A stretch of 41,334 nt of DNA from Draconibacterium orientale (GTDB lineage Bacteria > Bacteroidota > Bacteroidia > Bacteroidales > JAIFNL01): assembly GCA_022729915.1 (NCBI GenBank), contig DZBP01000009.1:1-41334 (forward strand), given 5' to 3'. Both the position numbers and the translations under genes were made by a program. The notes beneath the pieces were generated by a model. That model was not told the DNA's origin. It saw only the letters and a list, made by a program, of their open reading frames with translations, and ran no database searches. Every line of letters starts with the position of its first letter. Positions within the stretch are counted from its first letter, which is position 1. Of this stretch, positions 9,879 through 21,025 are shown piece by piece.

Positions 9879-9980
9879 TAAGCACGCGTGCTATTTAAAA
9901 TGGAGTTAACGTTCTTGTTGTTTGTTTTTTTTAAGCACCTCGCAAAAGTTGATATACAATTAATTAAGTCTTAGTGCTTA
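9879..9980 (-). repeat. Repeat family 1 copy C (102 bp)
   Basis: Reverse complement taagcactaagacttaattaattgtatatcaacttttgcgaggtgctta...tttaaatagcacgcgtgctta; shares the 5' TAAGCACTAAGAC of copy A. Confidence 0.85.
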
Positions 9981-10105
9981 TTAGAAACTTAAGAGAAATA
10001 ACACAATATATATTCCAAATTTTATTAAAAATTAAAAATATAAAAAAAACGTTTTTTTGTTGATAAAAAGTTAAAAATATAACTTGAAAATTGAATTTTT
10101 TTTTA

Positions 10106-10114
10106 TACTTTCGC
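10106..10114 (+). promoter_or_regulatory. Putative Bacteroidota -7 element (TACTTTCGC) for gyrB
   Basis: tatactttcgcacc resembles TAnnTTTGC; implies a ~160 nt leader before the ATG at 10284. Confidence 0.45.
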
Positions 10115-10283
10115 ACCTCTGTAAAAGAAGCACTTTTTGAGAGTGTGGAAATATAAAACCACTTGTCTTTTAGATAGATAGTGAAAGTGTCGAACCATAT
10201 TATTGTAGTAAATTTTTAGGCGTTTTCTGATTCTAAAATTTCAGTGAATGAAAAGGCAAGTAAATACAAAAAAAATTTTATAA

Positions 10284-12245
<1,962 letters not shown>

Positions 12246-12314
12246 TGGATTGTTTTTTTACAATTATTTTAAGCAACGAATCATAGTTAATTGTATATTT
12301 TCAAATCTTAAAAC

Positions 12315-12350
12315 AAAAAAGCTATTCAAAAATATGAATAGCTTTTTTTT
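12315..12350 (+). terminator. Intrinsic terminator downstream of gyrB
   Basis: aaaaaaGCTATTCAaaaataTGAATAGCtttttttt. Confidence 0.85.
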
Positions 12351-12431
12351 ATCACATTATGTATAAAACTTTTTTTTAGTTTAAGAAACATAGTGCTTTA
12401 TAATGCTTTTGCGGCAAAATCAGCAATAAAA

Positions 12432-12617
12432 TTAAATTTCACTAAATATTTTATCCATAACTCTTTTACTTGGTTCGGCTTTTGCTTTTTCTAAAATTTC
12501 AAAAACATCTTTATACGTGTCGAAATCTTTGCTAAAAGTTTCATCAACATCTATGAAAGTATTTTTTTCGTTCTTAGAATTGTCCACCGAGTAAAAAAAG
12601 GTCTTAACACTCTTCAT
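12432..12617 (-). CDS. Small hypothetical protein (61 aa), co-oriented with and downstream of the sigma factor gene
   Basis: Charged ORF MKSVKTFFYSVDNSKNEKNTFIDVDETFSKDFDTYKDVFEILEKAKAEPSKRVMDKIFSEI with amphipathic C-terminus; not antisense to another gene. Confidence 0.6.
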   Translation of the reverse strand: MKSVKTFFYSVDNSKNEKNTFIDVDETFSKDFDTYKDVFEILEKAKAEPSKRVMDKIFSEI

Positions 12618-12938
12618 AAGCTTTATTGTATTTATTAAAATAGTTATTGATAAAACGACTAAATTAAGAATATATTATGCAAATCTTATTTTTGAGTAAA
12701 ATTTCTGTTTTTTTAAGAAAAAAAATGAATATTTTATTCTTTTTTTAGAAGTTCCTTTTTTATTAAATAACGAATAGAGCTTATTGAATAGTATAAAAAA
12801 AGCGAACCTTTTTTGTCCGCTTCTGTGATTTATTTAACAATTTGGTTTACAGTTTTATAAACGTATTAGTTTCGTGTTTTAAATACCGAAATTTTTTAAC
12901 TTTTTTTAAAACTTTCAAGTTCATTTTTTTTTGAAAGC

Positions 12939-13529
12939 TTATACTTTAGTCAAACTTAGTTTCTTTTCATCAATTAATTTGCGTAAATTGATAAGTGCAT
13001 AACGCATTCTACCGAGTGCTGTATTAATGCTAACTCCCGTTTGATCAGCTATTTCCTTAAAACTAAAGTCGCCGTAGTGTCTGAGCAAAATTACTTGCTT
13101 TTGGTCCTCAGGCAGTAAATCGATTAACTTACGAACGTCGTTAGCTATTTGATTTTCAATAAGTTCATCTTCGATATTGCTATCAGAAAATTTGAAGCTG
13201 TTAAAAATATTCACATCAGAATCTTCGCTCGAAAGCGTACGCAAATGCTTGGCTTTTCTAAAATGGTCAATAATTAAATTGTGCGCAATTCGAATAACCC
13301 ACGAAACAAAAATACCTTTTTCTTGATATTTTCCTTTTCTAAGCGATTTAATAACTTTTATAAATGTTTCTTGAAAAATATCTTCTGCTAATGCTTCTTT
13401 TTTCACTATCAGAAGAATGTATGTATAAACTTTGCTTTTATGTCTTTTAATCAAAGTTTCAATACTTTTTTTATCACCATTTATAAAATCCTGAACTAAT
13501 TGATAATCATCTAATTTATTTGTTGTCAT
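12939..13529 (-). CDS. RNA polymerase sigma-70 family (ECF-type) sigma factor
   Basis: Region 2 AEDIFQETFIKVIKSLRKGKYQEKGIFVSWVIRIAHNLIIDHFRKAKH and region 4 LPEDQKQVILLRHYGDFSFKEIADQTGVSINTALGRMRYALINLRK. Confidence 0.93.
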   Translation of the reverse strand: MTTNKLDDYQLVQDFINGDKKSIETLIKRHKSKVYTYILLIVKKEALAEDIFQETFIKVIKSLRKGKYQEKGIFVSWVIRIAHNLIIDHFRKAKHLRTLSSEDSDVNIFNSFKFSDSNIEDELIENQIANDVRKLIDLLPEDQKQVILLRHYGDFSFKEIADQTGVSINTALGRMRYALINLRKLIDEKKLSLTKV

Positions 13530-13971
13530 AATTTCCTCCTCTCTTAGGTTTTACCCTAAAATCTTTTTTATAGAATTTTTTTTCACTAATTAATAAATTT
13601 TGATTAAAGTCAGAATGTTTTGTGTTAGATGCTTTTTTGTGTAAAATTTAGTAATCCTCAATTTATTTATTTTTCTGTCAGAAAATTTTTACTGTCAATT
13701 ATTTTTTTTCATTTACTTTCGTTGTTGTTTTCAAAATATAGACAGTTTGAATGTTCAAAAGGTTGCTTTGTTTTTATGTCAATGTTTCTTTTATCTTTAA
13801 AATATTTTTATTTATGTTGATTATTAGTATTTTAAGAAATCAAAATAATTTATATTTTCAATATTGTTTTATTAAAAAATAAACTAAATATAAATAAAAA
13901 AAAGAAAAAATGCAAATTTTTCTGTCGAAAAATAATTTTTTACGCTTTTTTTACGTTTTATAATGATGTTA

Positions 13972-14074
13972 TAAATCGAGAACCAAATTTAATTGTATAT
14001 TTTATTTCGCCAAGTGATTAAAAATTAATTGATTACAAAAATGTTTGCTCAAAATAAAATAGCAGTGGTGCTTA
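13972..14074 (+). repeat. Repeat family 1 copy D (103 bp)
   Basis: taaatcgagaaccaaatttaattgtatattttatttcgccaagtgattaaaaattaattgattacaaaaatgtttgctcaaaataaaatagcagtggtgctta. Confidence 0.9.
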
Positions 14075-14282
14075 TTTTTTTTACGAATATATTTTATATC
14101 TTAATTTGTTGTTATATAGCTGTTTAAATGAATTATAAGAAAATATTTATTCCAATCAAATATCCAGTCATAATTTTTATTTTCTTCTCATTTATAAACA
14201 TCACAAAATAAGATTGTTAACAATTTCAATGTAAGTATTAATTTTTTAGCATCTAAAAGCATTAAAAATTAAAATTTAAAAT

Positions 14283-14293
14283 TGTACTTTCGC
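14283..14293 (+). promoter_or_regulatory. Putative Bacteroidota -7 element upstream of uvrA
   Basis: tgtactttcgc, same form as the putative gyrB promoter (tatactttcgc). Confidence 0.45.
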
Positions 14294-14394
14294 GAGCTGC
14301 AATAAGCTTTTTTCAAGTCGTATTCTTTAAATGAAAAAATCATATAAAATATTTATTATCAAATAATTAAATATTTTGAATGCAAAAATAAAAA

Positions 14395-14418
14395 ACATTA
14401 CTTCTGATAAAGTAATGT
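14395..14418 (+). promoter_or_regulatory. Perfect 9-bp stem hairpin immediately upstream of the uvrA start codon
   Basis: ACATTACTT-CTGATA-AAGTAATGT, 17 nt upstream of ATG 14436. Confidence 0.5.
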
Positions 14419-14435
14419 AAATAAATTCAATATTT

Positions 14436-17276
14436 ATGCCAAAAAAAACGCAAAAAGAGGAACAATTTATTCATGTAAAAGGAGCTAAGGTTCATAACCT
14501 GAAAAATTTAGAGGTGCAAATACCTCGTAATAAATTTGTTGTGATAACCGGTTTATCAGGTTCAGGAAAATCATCTTTGGCTTTTGATACCTTATATGCC
14601 GAAGGACAAAGGCGTTATGTAGAAAGTTTATCGTCTTATGCGCGTCAGTTTTTGGGCAAAATACACAAGCCCGAAGTTGATTTTATTAAAGGCATACCTC
14701 CTGCTATTGCTATCGAACAGAAAGTAAATAGCCGAAATCCGCGTTCTACTGTTGGTACTTCAACCGAAATTTATGATTATATGAAATTGCTTTTCGCACG
14801 AATTGGCGAAACTTTTTCGCCAGTTTCGGGTAAAAAAGTAGTACAGCACAAAGTTTCTGATGGTGTTGATTTTTTGCTTTCTTTTCCGGAAAAGACAAAA
14901 GCGATGATTTTGGCAAAATCGGTTGTGCCAATAGACCGCTCTTTGGAAGAACATTTGGATATTTTACAAAAACAAACCTACTCTCGCATTGAAGTTCGCA
15001 CCAAAAAGGGAGATACTTTTGGAGCCATTTATAAAATTTCGGAAGTGCTTGAAGATAAAAAGCTTTTAGCAAAAATTAAAGAAATTTGCATTGTAATTGA
15101 TAGAATTTCAATCGCTTACGATGAAGACAGCCAAAGTAGATTTGCCGATTCATTGCAATTGGCATTTTTTGAAGGAAAAGGAACGGCAAAAATTGAAATT
15201 TTTGAAGGCGAAGAGGTTCGTGTGGAATATTTTTCCAATTTGTTTGAAGCCGACGGAATTGAATTTGAACAGCCTAGTGTTCACATGTTTAGCTTTAATA
15301 ATCCATTAGGCGCATGTCCGGTTTGTGAAGGATTTGGCAAAATTATGGGAATAGATGAAGATTTAGTAGTTCCGGATAAATCGCTTTCTGTTTACGAGGA
15401 AGCTATTGTAGCATGGCGTGGCGAAAAATTGTCGTATTACAAAGAGTTATTTTTGAGCAATGCGCATCGTTTCGATTTTCCTATTCATAGAGCTTATGCC
15501 GATTTATCGGAGAGTGAAAGACGATTGTTGTGGTCTGGTAATCAATATTTTACAGGGATAACAGATTTTTTCAAACAGCTAGAAACAGAGAATTATAAAA
15601 TTCAAAATAGAGTTTTGCTTTCGCGGTATAGAGGTAAAACGGTTTGTACCGAATGTGGAGGCACACGTTTGAAAAAAGCTACAAAGTATGTAAAAGTTGC
15701 CGAAAAATCAATTCAAGATTTGGTAGATATGCCAATAGGCGAATTGTATGAATTTTTCAATTCAATAAAACTTTCTGATAATCAGACTAAAATTGCTGAG
15801 CGAATTTTAGTTGAAATTCAGGCACGATTAAGTTTTATGGTAAATGTGGGTTTACCTTATTTGACTTTAAATCGATTGTCGTTGAGCCTTTCGGGAGGTG
15901 AATCTCAGCGTATTAATTTAGCTACTTCATTGGGCAGTAGTTTAGTAGGTTCACTATATATACTCGACGAACCAAGCATTGGCTTACATTCGCGCGATAC
16001 CGAACGGTTAATAAAAGTACTGAAAGATTTACAAAAACTAGGTAACACCGTAGTGGTTGTAGAGCATGATGAAGAAATAATTCGTGCAGCCGATGAAATA
16101 ATAGATATAGGTCCTTTGGCAGGAAGTAGGGGCGGAGAGCTTGTTTTTCAAGGAGATGCAAACCAATTGCTCCAAACGGGTAATAGCTTGACAACACAAT
16201 ATTTGACCGGAAAATTAGAAATTTCGATTCCAAAAATACGACGAAAATGGAGTAGATTTATCGAAGTTAAGAATGTTTATGAAAATAATTTGAAAAATAT
16301 TTCGGTAAAATTTCCATTAAATGTATTGACCGTTGTAACTGGCGTAAGTGGTTCAGGTAAAAGCTCTTTGGTTCGAAATGTGTTGCATTTGGCATTGTCG
16401 CGCCAAGTTAATGGTTTTGGAAATAAACCCGGCAAATTTGGTGCTATAAATAATGTTCAAAATGAAATTTCGAATGTTGAATTTGTAGATCAAAATCCAA
16501 TTGGTCGTTCATCTCGCTCTAATCCAGTAACTTATATAAAGGCTTACGATGAAATTCGTAAACTTTTTTCGGAACAGCAAGCTTCAAAAATTTATAATTT
16601 CAAACCGGCTCATTTTTCGTTCAATGTGGAAGGAGGTCGGTGCGAGGAGTGCCAAGGCGAAGGTACAATAAAAGTAGAAATGCAGTTTATGGCTGATGTG
16701 ACTTTGGAGTGCGAAAGTTGCAAAGGAAAGCGTTTTAAGGAAGAAGTGTTAGAGGTTTTGTATCACGAAAAAAATATTTTCGACGTTTTGTCTATGACGG
16801 TGGAAGATGCAATTGTATTTTTTTCGCAAACTAAAGCAACAACAGAGCAAAAAATTGTGCAAAAAATGCAACTTTTGGCAGATGTGGGTTTAGGTTACGT
16901 GCAATTGGGGCAGTCGTCGAGTACGCTTAGTGGTGGTGAAAGCCAGCGTATTAAACTAGCTTCATTTTTGAGTAAAGAAAATGCAGGCGGTTCTAATCTG
17001 TTTATTTTTGATGAACCAACAACTGGTTTACATTTCCATGATATTCACAAATTATTAGGAGCCTTTAATGCGTTGATAGAGCGTGGAAACTCTATAATTG
17101 TGATTGAACACAATTTAGATGTCATAAAATCAGCTGATTGGATAATAGACTTGGGCAAAGAAGGTGGCAAAGGTGGAGGAATGATTATGGCAGAAGGAAC
17201 TCCTGAAGAAGTAGCTAAAAATACAGAATCTTATACTGCTTTTTATTTGAGAGAAAAATTGAACATGAACTTGTAA
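14436..17276 (+). CDS. uvrA: Excinuclease ABC subunit A
   Basis: [36 protein letters not shown], two ABC signature LSGGESQRI segments, [10 protein letters not shown] and CEECQGEG...CESCKGKRF zinc motifs. Confidence 0.98.
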   Translation: MPKKTQKEEQFIHVKGAKVHNLKNLEVQIPRNKFVVITGLSGSGKSSLAFDTLYAEGQRRYVESLSSYARQFLGKIHKPEVDFIKGIPPAIAIEQKVNSRNPRSTVGTSTEIYDYMKLLFARIGETFSPVSGKKVVQHKVSDGVDFLLSFPEKTKAMILAKSVVPIDRSLEEHLDILQKQTYSRIEVRTKKGDTFGAIYKISEVLEDKKLLAKIKEICIVIDRISIAYDEDSQSRFADSLQLAFFEGKGTAKIEIFEGEEVRVEYFSNLFEADGIEFEQPSVHMFSFNNPLGACPVCEGFGKIMGIDEDLVVPDKSLSVYEEAIVAWRGEKLSYYKELFLSNAHRFDFPIHRAYADLSESERRLLWSGNQYFTGITDFFKQLETENYKIQNRVLLSRYRGKTVCTECGGTRLKKATKYVKVAEKSIQDLVDMPIGELYEFFNSIKLSDNQTKIAERILVEIQARLSFMVNVGLPYLTLNRLSLSLSGGESQRINLATSLGSSLVGSLYILDEPSIGLHSRDTERLIKVLKDLQKLGNTVVVVEHDEEIIRAADEIIDIGPLAGSRGGELVFQGDANQLLQTGNSLTTQYLTGKLEISIPKIRRKWSRFIEVKNVYENNLKNISVKFPLNVLTVVTGVSGSGKSSLVRNVLHLALSRQVNGFGNKPGKFGAINNVQNEISNVEFVDQNPIGRSSRSNPVTYIKAYDEIRKLFSEQQASKIYNFKPAHFSFNVEGGRCEECQGEGTIKVEMQFMADVTLECESCKGKRFKEEVLEVLYHEKNIFDVLSMTVEDAIVFFSQTKATTEQKIVQKMQLLADVGLGYVQLGQSSSTLSGGESQRIKLASFLSKENAGGSNLFIFDEPTTGLHFHDIHKLLGAFNALIERGNSIIVIEHNLDVIKSADWIIDLGKEGGKGGGMIMAEGTPEEVAKNTESYTAFYLREKLNMNL

Positions 17277-17296
17277 TTGTTTGATATTTAAGATTT

Positions 17297-17340
17297 AAAG
17301 AACTTTTCTATAATAAATAGCGTAGAAAAGTTCTTTTTTT
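17297..17340 (+). terminator. Intrinsic terminator downstream of uvrA
   Basis: AAAGAACTTTTCTA-taataaatagcg-TAGAAAAGTTCTTTtttt. Confidence 0.88.
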
Positions 17341-17359
17341 TGAGTAGAAAAATACCGAT

Positions 17360-18343
17360 TTAATTTGTTAATTTGAGCGCATATTTTTGTAATTCATTAG
17401 GTAGTAAATTATAATTCTTATTTGGCATTGGTTCTGGAGTTTCTTGCCCATTTTTTTTCATGATAGCTTTTCCTTTTTCTGAAAGTACAAAGTCAATAAA
17501 TGCAGTTTTTGCTTTTGGATTTGGCGAATTTTTAATAGCAGTAATTCCATAAAGCATTGGTTCTCCTATCATTAATTCTTTTTCAGAAGGTGTTTTTCCA
17601 TTTATTTCGACCGAAAATTGAGCATAAAGTTCAGCTAAATCATTGTTTTTAAGATTTATTTTGTCAGGTAAAACTAAATATTTTAAATTGTGCTGCAAAG
17701 CAACCGATTTATAAAGAAAAATATAATCAATGGACTTAACTTCCAATAAAGCAAGCAAATCTACTTCCTTTGGACGAATGTGCTTGGTATCTTTGGCTAA
17801 CAATTTGCTGCTAAAATTTGGTAATTTGTAGTATTTTTCAGCTAATTTACTAGTCAAAACTGTTCTGTATCCGCATGGGTCAGAATTTGGGTCAGAACGA
17901 CCATAAGCAACATCTTTTTTTAATAAAATTTTATACCAATTTGTGCTATCTATTTCATTAGCATGTCGAGAATTAGAGTTGTAAACAATAGACATTTCGT
18001 TTACTGCAAAAGGCAAATTCCAATCTGCGTATTGAGGCATCAAAAATTTATCTATTACGGCATAATCAGCCGAAGCCATAATGTCGCAATCGAGGTGCAA
18101 ATCTGTTATTTTTCGAGCACATTTTACACTTCCCGCTGCCTCTAAAATTACATTTACTTTAGGATAAAGTACCTTAAAACTATCTGCCATTTCTTTAAAG
18201 GGAACGCTTAAACTTCCGGCATGAAATATGATTAAATCGCCGCTTATTTCGTTCTTATTTGTGCTTTCTGTTTGCATCGACTGATGTGTGCAACTCATAG
18301 CAGATAAGGTCAAAAGTGCGAATAAGAAAATAATATTTTTCAT
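17360..18343 (-). CDS. Molybdate/tungstate ABC transporter substrate-binding lipoprotein (WtpA/ModA-like)
   Basis: Lipobox LSAMSC; LIIFHAGSLSVPFKEMADSFKVLYPKVNVILEAAGSVKCARKITDLHLDCDIMASADYAVIDKFL and GRSDPNSDPCGYRT, WtpA-like. Confidence 0.85.
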   Translation of the reverse strand: MKNIIFLFALLTLSAMSCTHQSMQTESTNKNEISGDLIIFHAGSLSVPFKEMADSFKVLYPKVNVILEAAGSVKCARKITDLHLDCDIMASADYAVIDKFLMPQYADWNLPFAVNEMSIVYNSNSRHANEIDSTNWYKILLKKDVAYGRSDPNSDPCGYRTVLTSKLAEKYYKLPNFSSKLLAKDTKHIRPKEVDLLALLEVKSIDYIFLYKSVALQHNLKYLVLPDKINLKNNDLAELYAQFSVEINGKTPSEKELMIGEPMLYGITAIKNSPNPKAKTAFIDFVLSEKGKAIMKKNGQETPEPMPNKNYNLLPNELQKYALKLTN

Positions 18344-18391
18344 AAATTATCGATTGTTGTTTGCTTTTACTTAGATAATAAACTAAATTTT

Positions 18392-18769
18392 TTATGTATT
18401 TATTTTATTGAAAAAATCCTTTATTACTTTTCCGGCAGCTAAATTAAATTCCTCGTAAAATGCTTCATAAGCATCAATTAAAGTTTTGGCTTCTTGGGTA
18501 AGAATTGTTTTTCCACCAGTTTTTCCGCCTCTCGATGTTTCAACTAATGTAAAGTTTAGCAGGCTTTCTGCTTTTTTTAAATTTCCCCAAGCTTTTCTAT
18601 AACTGATTTTTAGCTCGTTAGCAGCAGCTCTTATTGAGCCTACTTTGTCGATAGTTTTTAAAAGAGTAAGCCTACCATCACCTAAAATTCCTTCACCGTC
18701 GGGTGACGAAAGCCATACCTTGTAGTCAATGAATACGTTGTAATATTTCGACCCTTTTTTTCCAGCCAT
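18392..18769 (-). CDS. ModE-like winged-helix (LysR-type N-terminal) regulator, DNA-binding domain only
   Basis: GRLTLLKTIDKVGSIRAAANELKISYRKAWGNLKKAESLLNFTLVETSRGGKTGGKTILTQEAKTLIDAYEAF. Confidence 0.88.
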   Translation of the reverse strand: MAGKKGSKYYNVFIDYKVWLSSPDGEGILGDGRLTLLKTIDKVGSIRAAANELKISYRKAWGNLKKAESLLNFTLVETSRGGKTGGKTILTQEAKTLIDAYEAFYEEFNLAAGKVIKDFFNKINT

Positions 18770-19079
18770 TTTATCTAAATTTATTGATATGAATTATTTT
18801 TGCATATCGAAAACATGGCAAAATTAGTATTTAATTTGAAATTTTAAAATAGATTTTTTTTTTGTATCGTAACAATATGATAACAGGCAATTAGATTGAA
18901 AAATATATCGAAATTTTTTTATGAAAAAAACAAATGGGAATATAATAAAAATTTAGAAGCACCGTTATTTTATTGAGAAATTATCAAAAAAAGAGATTTT
19001 TATTTTTTTAAAATCTTATAACAAAATATCTACTAAAAAAACAAAATTACTATTCATTTATTAATTAATTTACAAATTT

Positions 19080-19511
19080 ATGAAGATTTTAAAATTTGTT
19101 ACATTCAGTATTTTACTATTAATTTCTACCGAAGTTTTTTCTCAATTAAGTGTCTCAAGTTATTCCATTTATGCTTTAGGAGTAAGTACTTCACATACTA
19201 AAAAAGTTAGTGGCGAGTTAAAGTTATTTGGTAATAGAATGTTTGACGAAATTTTATATGAGCCGGCAGTTTTATTTAATTTTTCCGGCAAGGAGTACCA
19301 TCAATTTTCGATAGGAGTAGGTTGTAATTTTACACCATTTGGCAGTTTTGATAGAATTAATGCACTTACAGTTCCGTTTCAATTGCAAATTTTTCCATTA
19401 GCAGAAATGAAAAAAATTTCACTTTTAATTGAATTAACTCCTGAATTTATACCTGAAGAAAGTATGAATTTGCGCCATTTATGGGGAATTCGATATACCT
19501 TTGGTAATTAA
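19080..19511 (+). CDS. Hypothetical secreted/outer membrane protein (143 aa)
   Basis: Signal peptide MKILKFVTFSILLLISTEVFSQ; alternating beta-like segments ending RYTFGN. Confidence 0.65.
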   Translation: MKILKFVTFSILLLISTEVFSQLSVSSYSIYALGVSTSHTKKVSGELKLFGNRMFDEILYEPAVLFNFSGKEYHQFSIGVGCNFTPFGSFDRINALTVPFQLQIFPLAEMKKISLLIELTPEFIPEESMNLRHLWGIRYTFGN

Positions 19512-20440
19512 TTTGCTTTCTTTTTAATAAGATTCTTTAATATTTTAGGAGTTTTTAATTTTGGAGTTTTACGCTTTGGAACAAGAACATTGAGCGAAAG
19601 CGGTAAAACTTCAATTTCGATATTGTTCTTATAATGAGACGGTTCACCATCTATTTGAGTGATAAATTCATTTTCTGACTCAATTGAAATTTTTTTCCCT
19701 GAAAAAGTTCTGATAATTTTAAATCTATCAAGAGTTTTCTTAAATTCTTCTTTTTGAGTGGATTTTTGAATAATTTTAGGCAAATTTACAATTGTAACAT
19801 TTAATTTACCATCAGTCATCGAAGCACCTGGCGCAATGTAGGCATTGTTGCCAAACTGTCGTCCGTTGGCAACTGTAAGCATAACTGCATCTAAATCAAC
19901 AAATTTGTCGTCAATAGTTAGTTTGTAACTATTTCTTTTAATGTGTGCAAATTCCTTAAGAGTGAGCTTTACGTACGATTTGAAACCTCGTGTGCCAAGT
20001 TCTGCAAATTTGTGGGCTATTTGTGCATCAAAACCTAATCCAGCTACGTTTACAAAATATTCATTGTTAATTCGCGCAGTATCAATCTGTTTGGTATTAA
20101 AATCGTTGATTATCTTTATTGCTTTTTTTATGTTTAGAGGTATTTTTAAATCGCGAGCAAAACCATTTCCAGAGCCAGTTGGAATGATACCAAGCGCTGT
20201 ATTTGAGTTAATTAATGATTGTGCAACTTCATTTATAGAGCCATCTCCTCCCACAATTACTATTGCATGAAATTTTACTAGGTTTTGTTTACATATTTCA
20301 ATTGCATGTTGTGCATATTGAGTATAGCTTATTTGATAGTTAATATTTTGATTATCAGAATATTTTTCAAGTGCATTTTCAATTACACGCTGTTTACCAA
20401 CACCCGAAATGGGATTAATAATGTACAAAACGTTTTGCAT
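19508..20440 (-). CDS. Diacylglycerol kinase-family lipid kinase (YegS/DagK-like)
   Basis: FHAIVIVGGDGSINEVAQSLINSNTALGIIPTGSGNGFARDLKIP. Confidence 0.93.
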   Translation of the reverse strand: MQNVLYIINPISGVGKQRVIENALEKYSDNQNINYQISYTQYAQHAIEICKQNLVKFHAIVIVGGDGSINEVAQSLINSNTALGIIPTGSGNGFARDLKIPLNIKKAIKIINDFNTKQIDTARINNEYFVNVAGLGFDAQIAHKFAELGTRGFKSYVKLTLKEFAHIKRNSYKLTIDDKFVDLDAVMLTVANGRQFGNNAYIAPGASMTDGKLNVTIVNLPKIIQKSTQKEEFKKTLDRFKIIRTFSGKKISIESENEFITQIDGEPSHYKNNIEIEVLPLSLNVLVPKRKTPKLKTPKILKNLIKKKAN

Positions 20441-20461
20441 ATTTTTTGAATAAAATGGTTT

Positions 20462-20836
20462 TTACTTTTTATATCGTTCAATAATATCAATGATTTTTTC
20501 GATAGAATAAGGCTTTGAAATATAATCATTAAAACCTGTTTTTTTGAGCTTTGCATTGAAGTGCTCAGGTGAATGAGCCGAAATAGCAATTATGGGAGTT
20601 TGATTTTTTGGCGATGAAAAGTGAGCCCGTATTTCGTGGGTTGCTTCTAATCCGTTTAGTCTAGGCATTTCAATGTCCATTAATATAATATCAACCGCAT
20701 TTATTTTAAGCATTTCGCATGCTTGCTCTCCATCTTCTGCCAATATACAATTGTGTCCCAAGATGTTGATTATTTCTTTCAACAAAATTCTATTATCAAT
20801 ATAATCATCGGCAACCAAAAAGTTTAATTTTGTCAT
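20462..20836 (-). CDS. Single-domain response regulator (receiver only)
   Basis: FLVADDYIDNRILLKEII...DIILMDIEMPRLNGLEATHEIR...DYISKPYSIEKI. Confidence 0.9.
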   Translation of the reverse strand: MTKLNFLVADDYIDNRILLKEIINILGHNCILAEDGEQACEMLKINAVDIILMDIEMPRLNGLEATHEIRAHFSSPKNQTPIIAISAHSPEHFNAKLKKTGFNDYISKPYSIEKIIDIIERYKK

Positions 20837-20869
20837 TTTTTCTTTTTTTGGAATTAATAACTTGTTTTG

Positions 20870-20962
20870 TAAGTACTATAACAAAAGTTCTTGCGCTTTT
20901 TATTAACGTAAGTCGCTAATTAATAGCTAAGAAGTTTCGAATAAAATAGGTCTTAGACCTTA
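20870..20962 (+). repeat. Repeat family 2 copy 1 (93 bp)
   Basis: taagtactataacaaaagttcttgcgctttttattaacgtaagtcgctaattaatagctaagaagtttcgaataaaataggtcttagacctta; 89/93 identical to 24633-24725. Confidence 0.95.
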
Positions 20963-21025
20963 GGTGATTTAAGAAGAATTAAAATTGTTTTATAATTGTA
21001 AGTCTATTTTGTTAGTTTTACCTGA

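Noticed and set aside
9509-9980. CRISPR array interpretation of the clustered repeats upstream of gyrB
   Set aside because: Copies are in both orientations, unevenly spaced, ~100 bp long, diverged and dispersed elsewhere; no cas genes.
13629-13820. 63 aa ORF in the sigma factor/uvrA intergenic region
   Set aside because: F/L-rich product from T-rich DNA, no ribosome-binding context or recognisable domain.
14746-15072. Antisense ORFs inside uvrA (also 15922-16233)
   Set aside because: Shadow ORFs opposite a highly conserved gene; no independent signals.
18957-18995. gaagcaccgttattttattgagaaattatcaaaa resembles one end of repeat family 1
   Set aside because: Only a short gapped match (AAGCACC, TTATTTTA, TTGAG) in AT-rich DNA; missing the palindrome and other blocks, so not counted as a copy.
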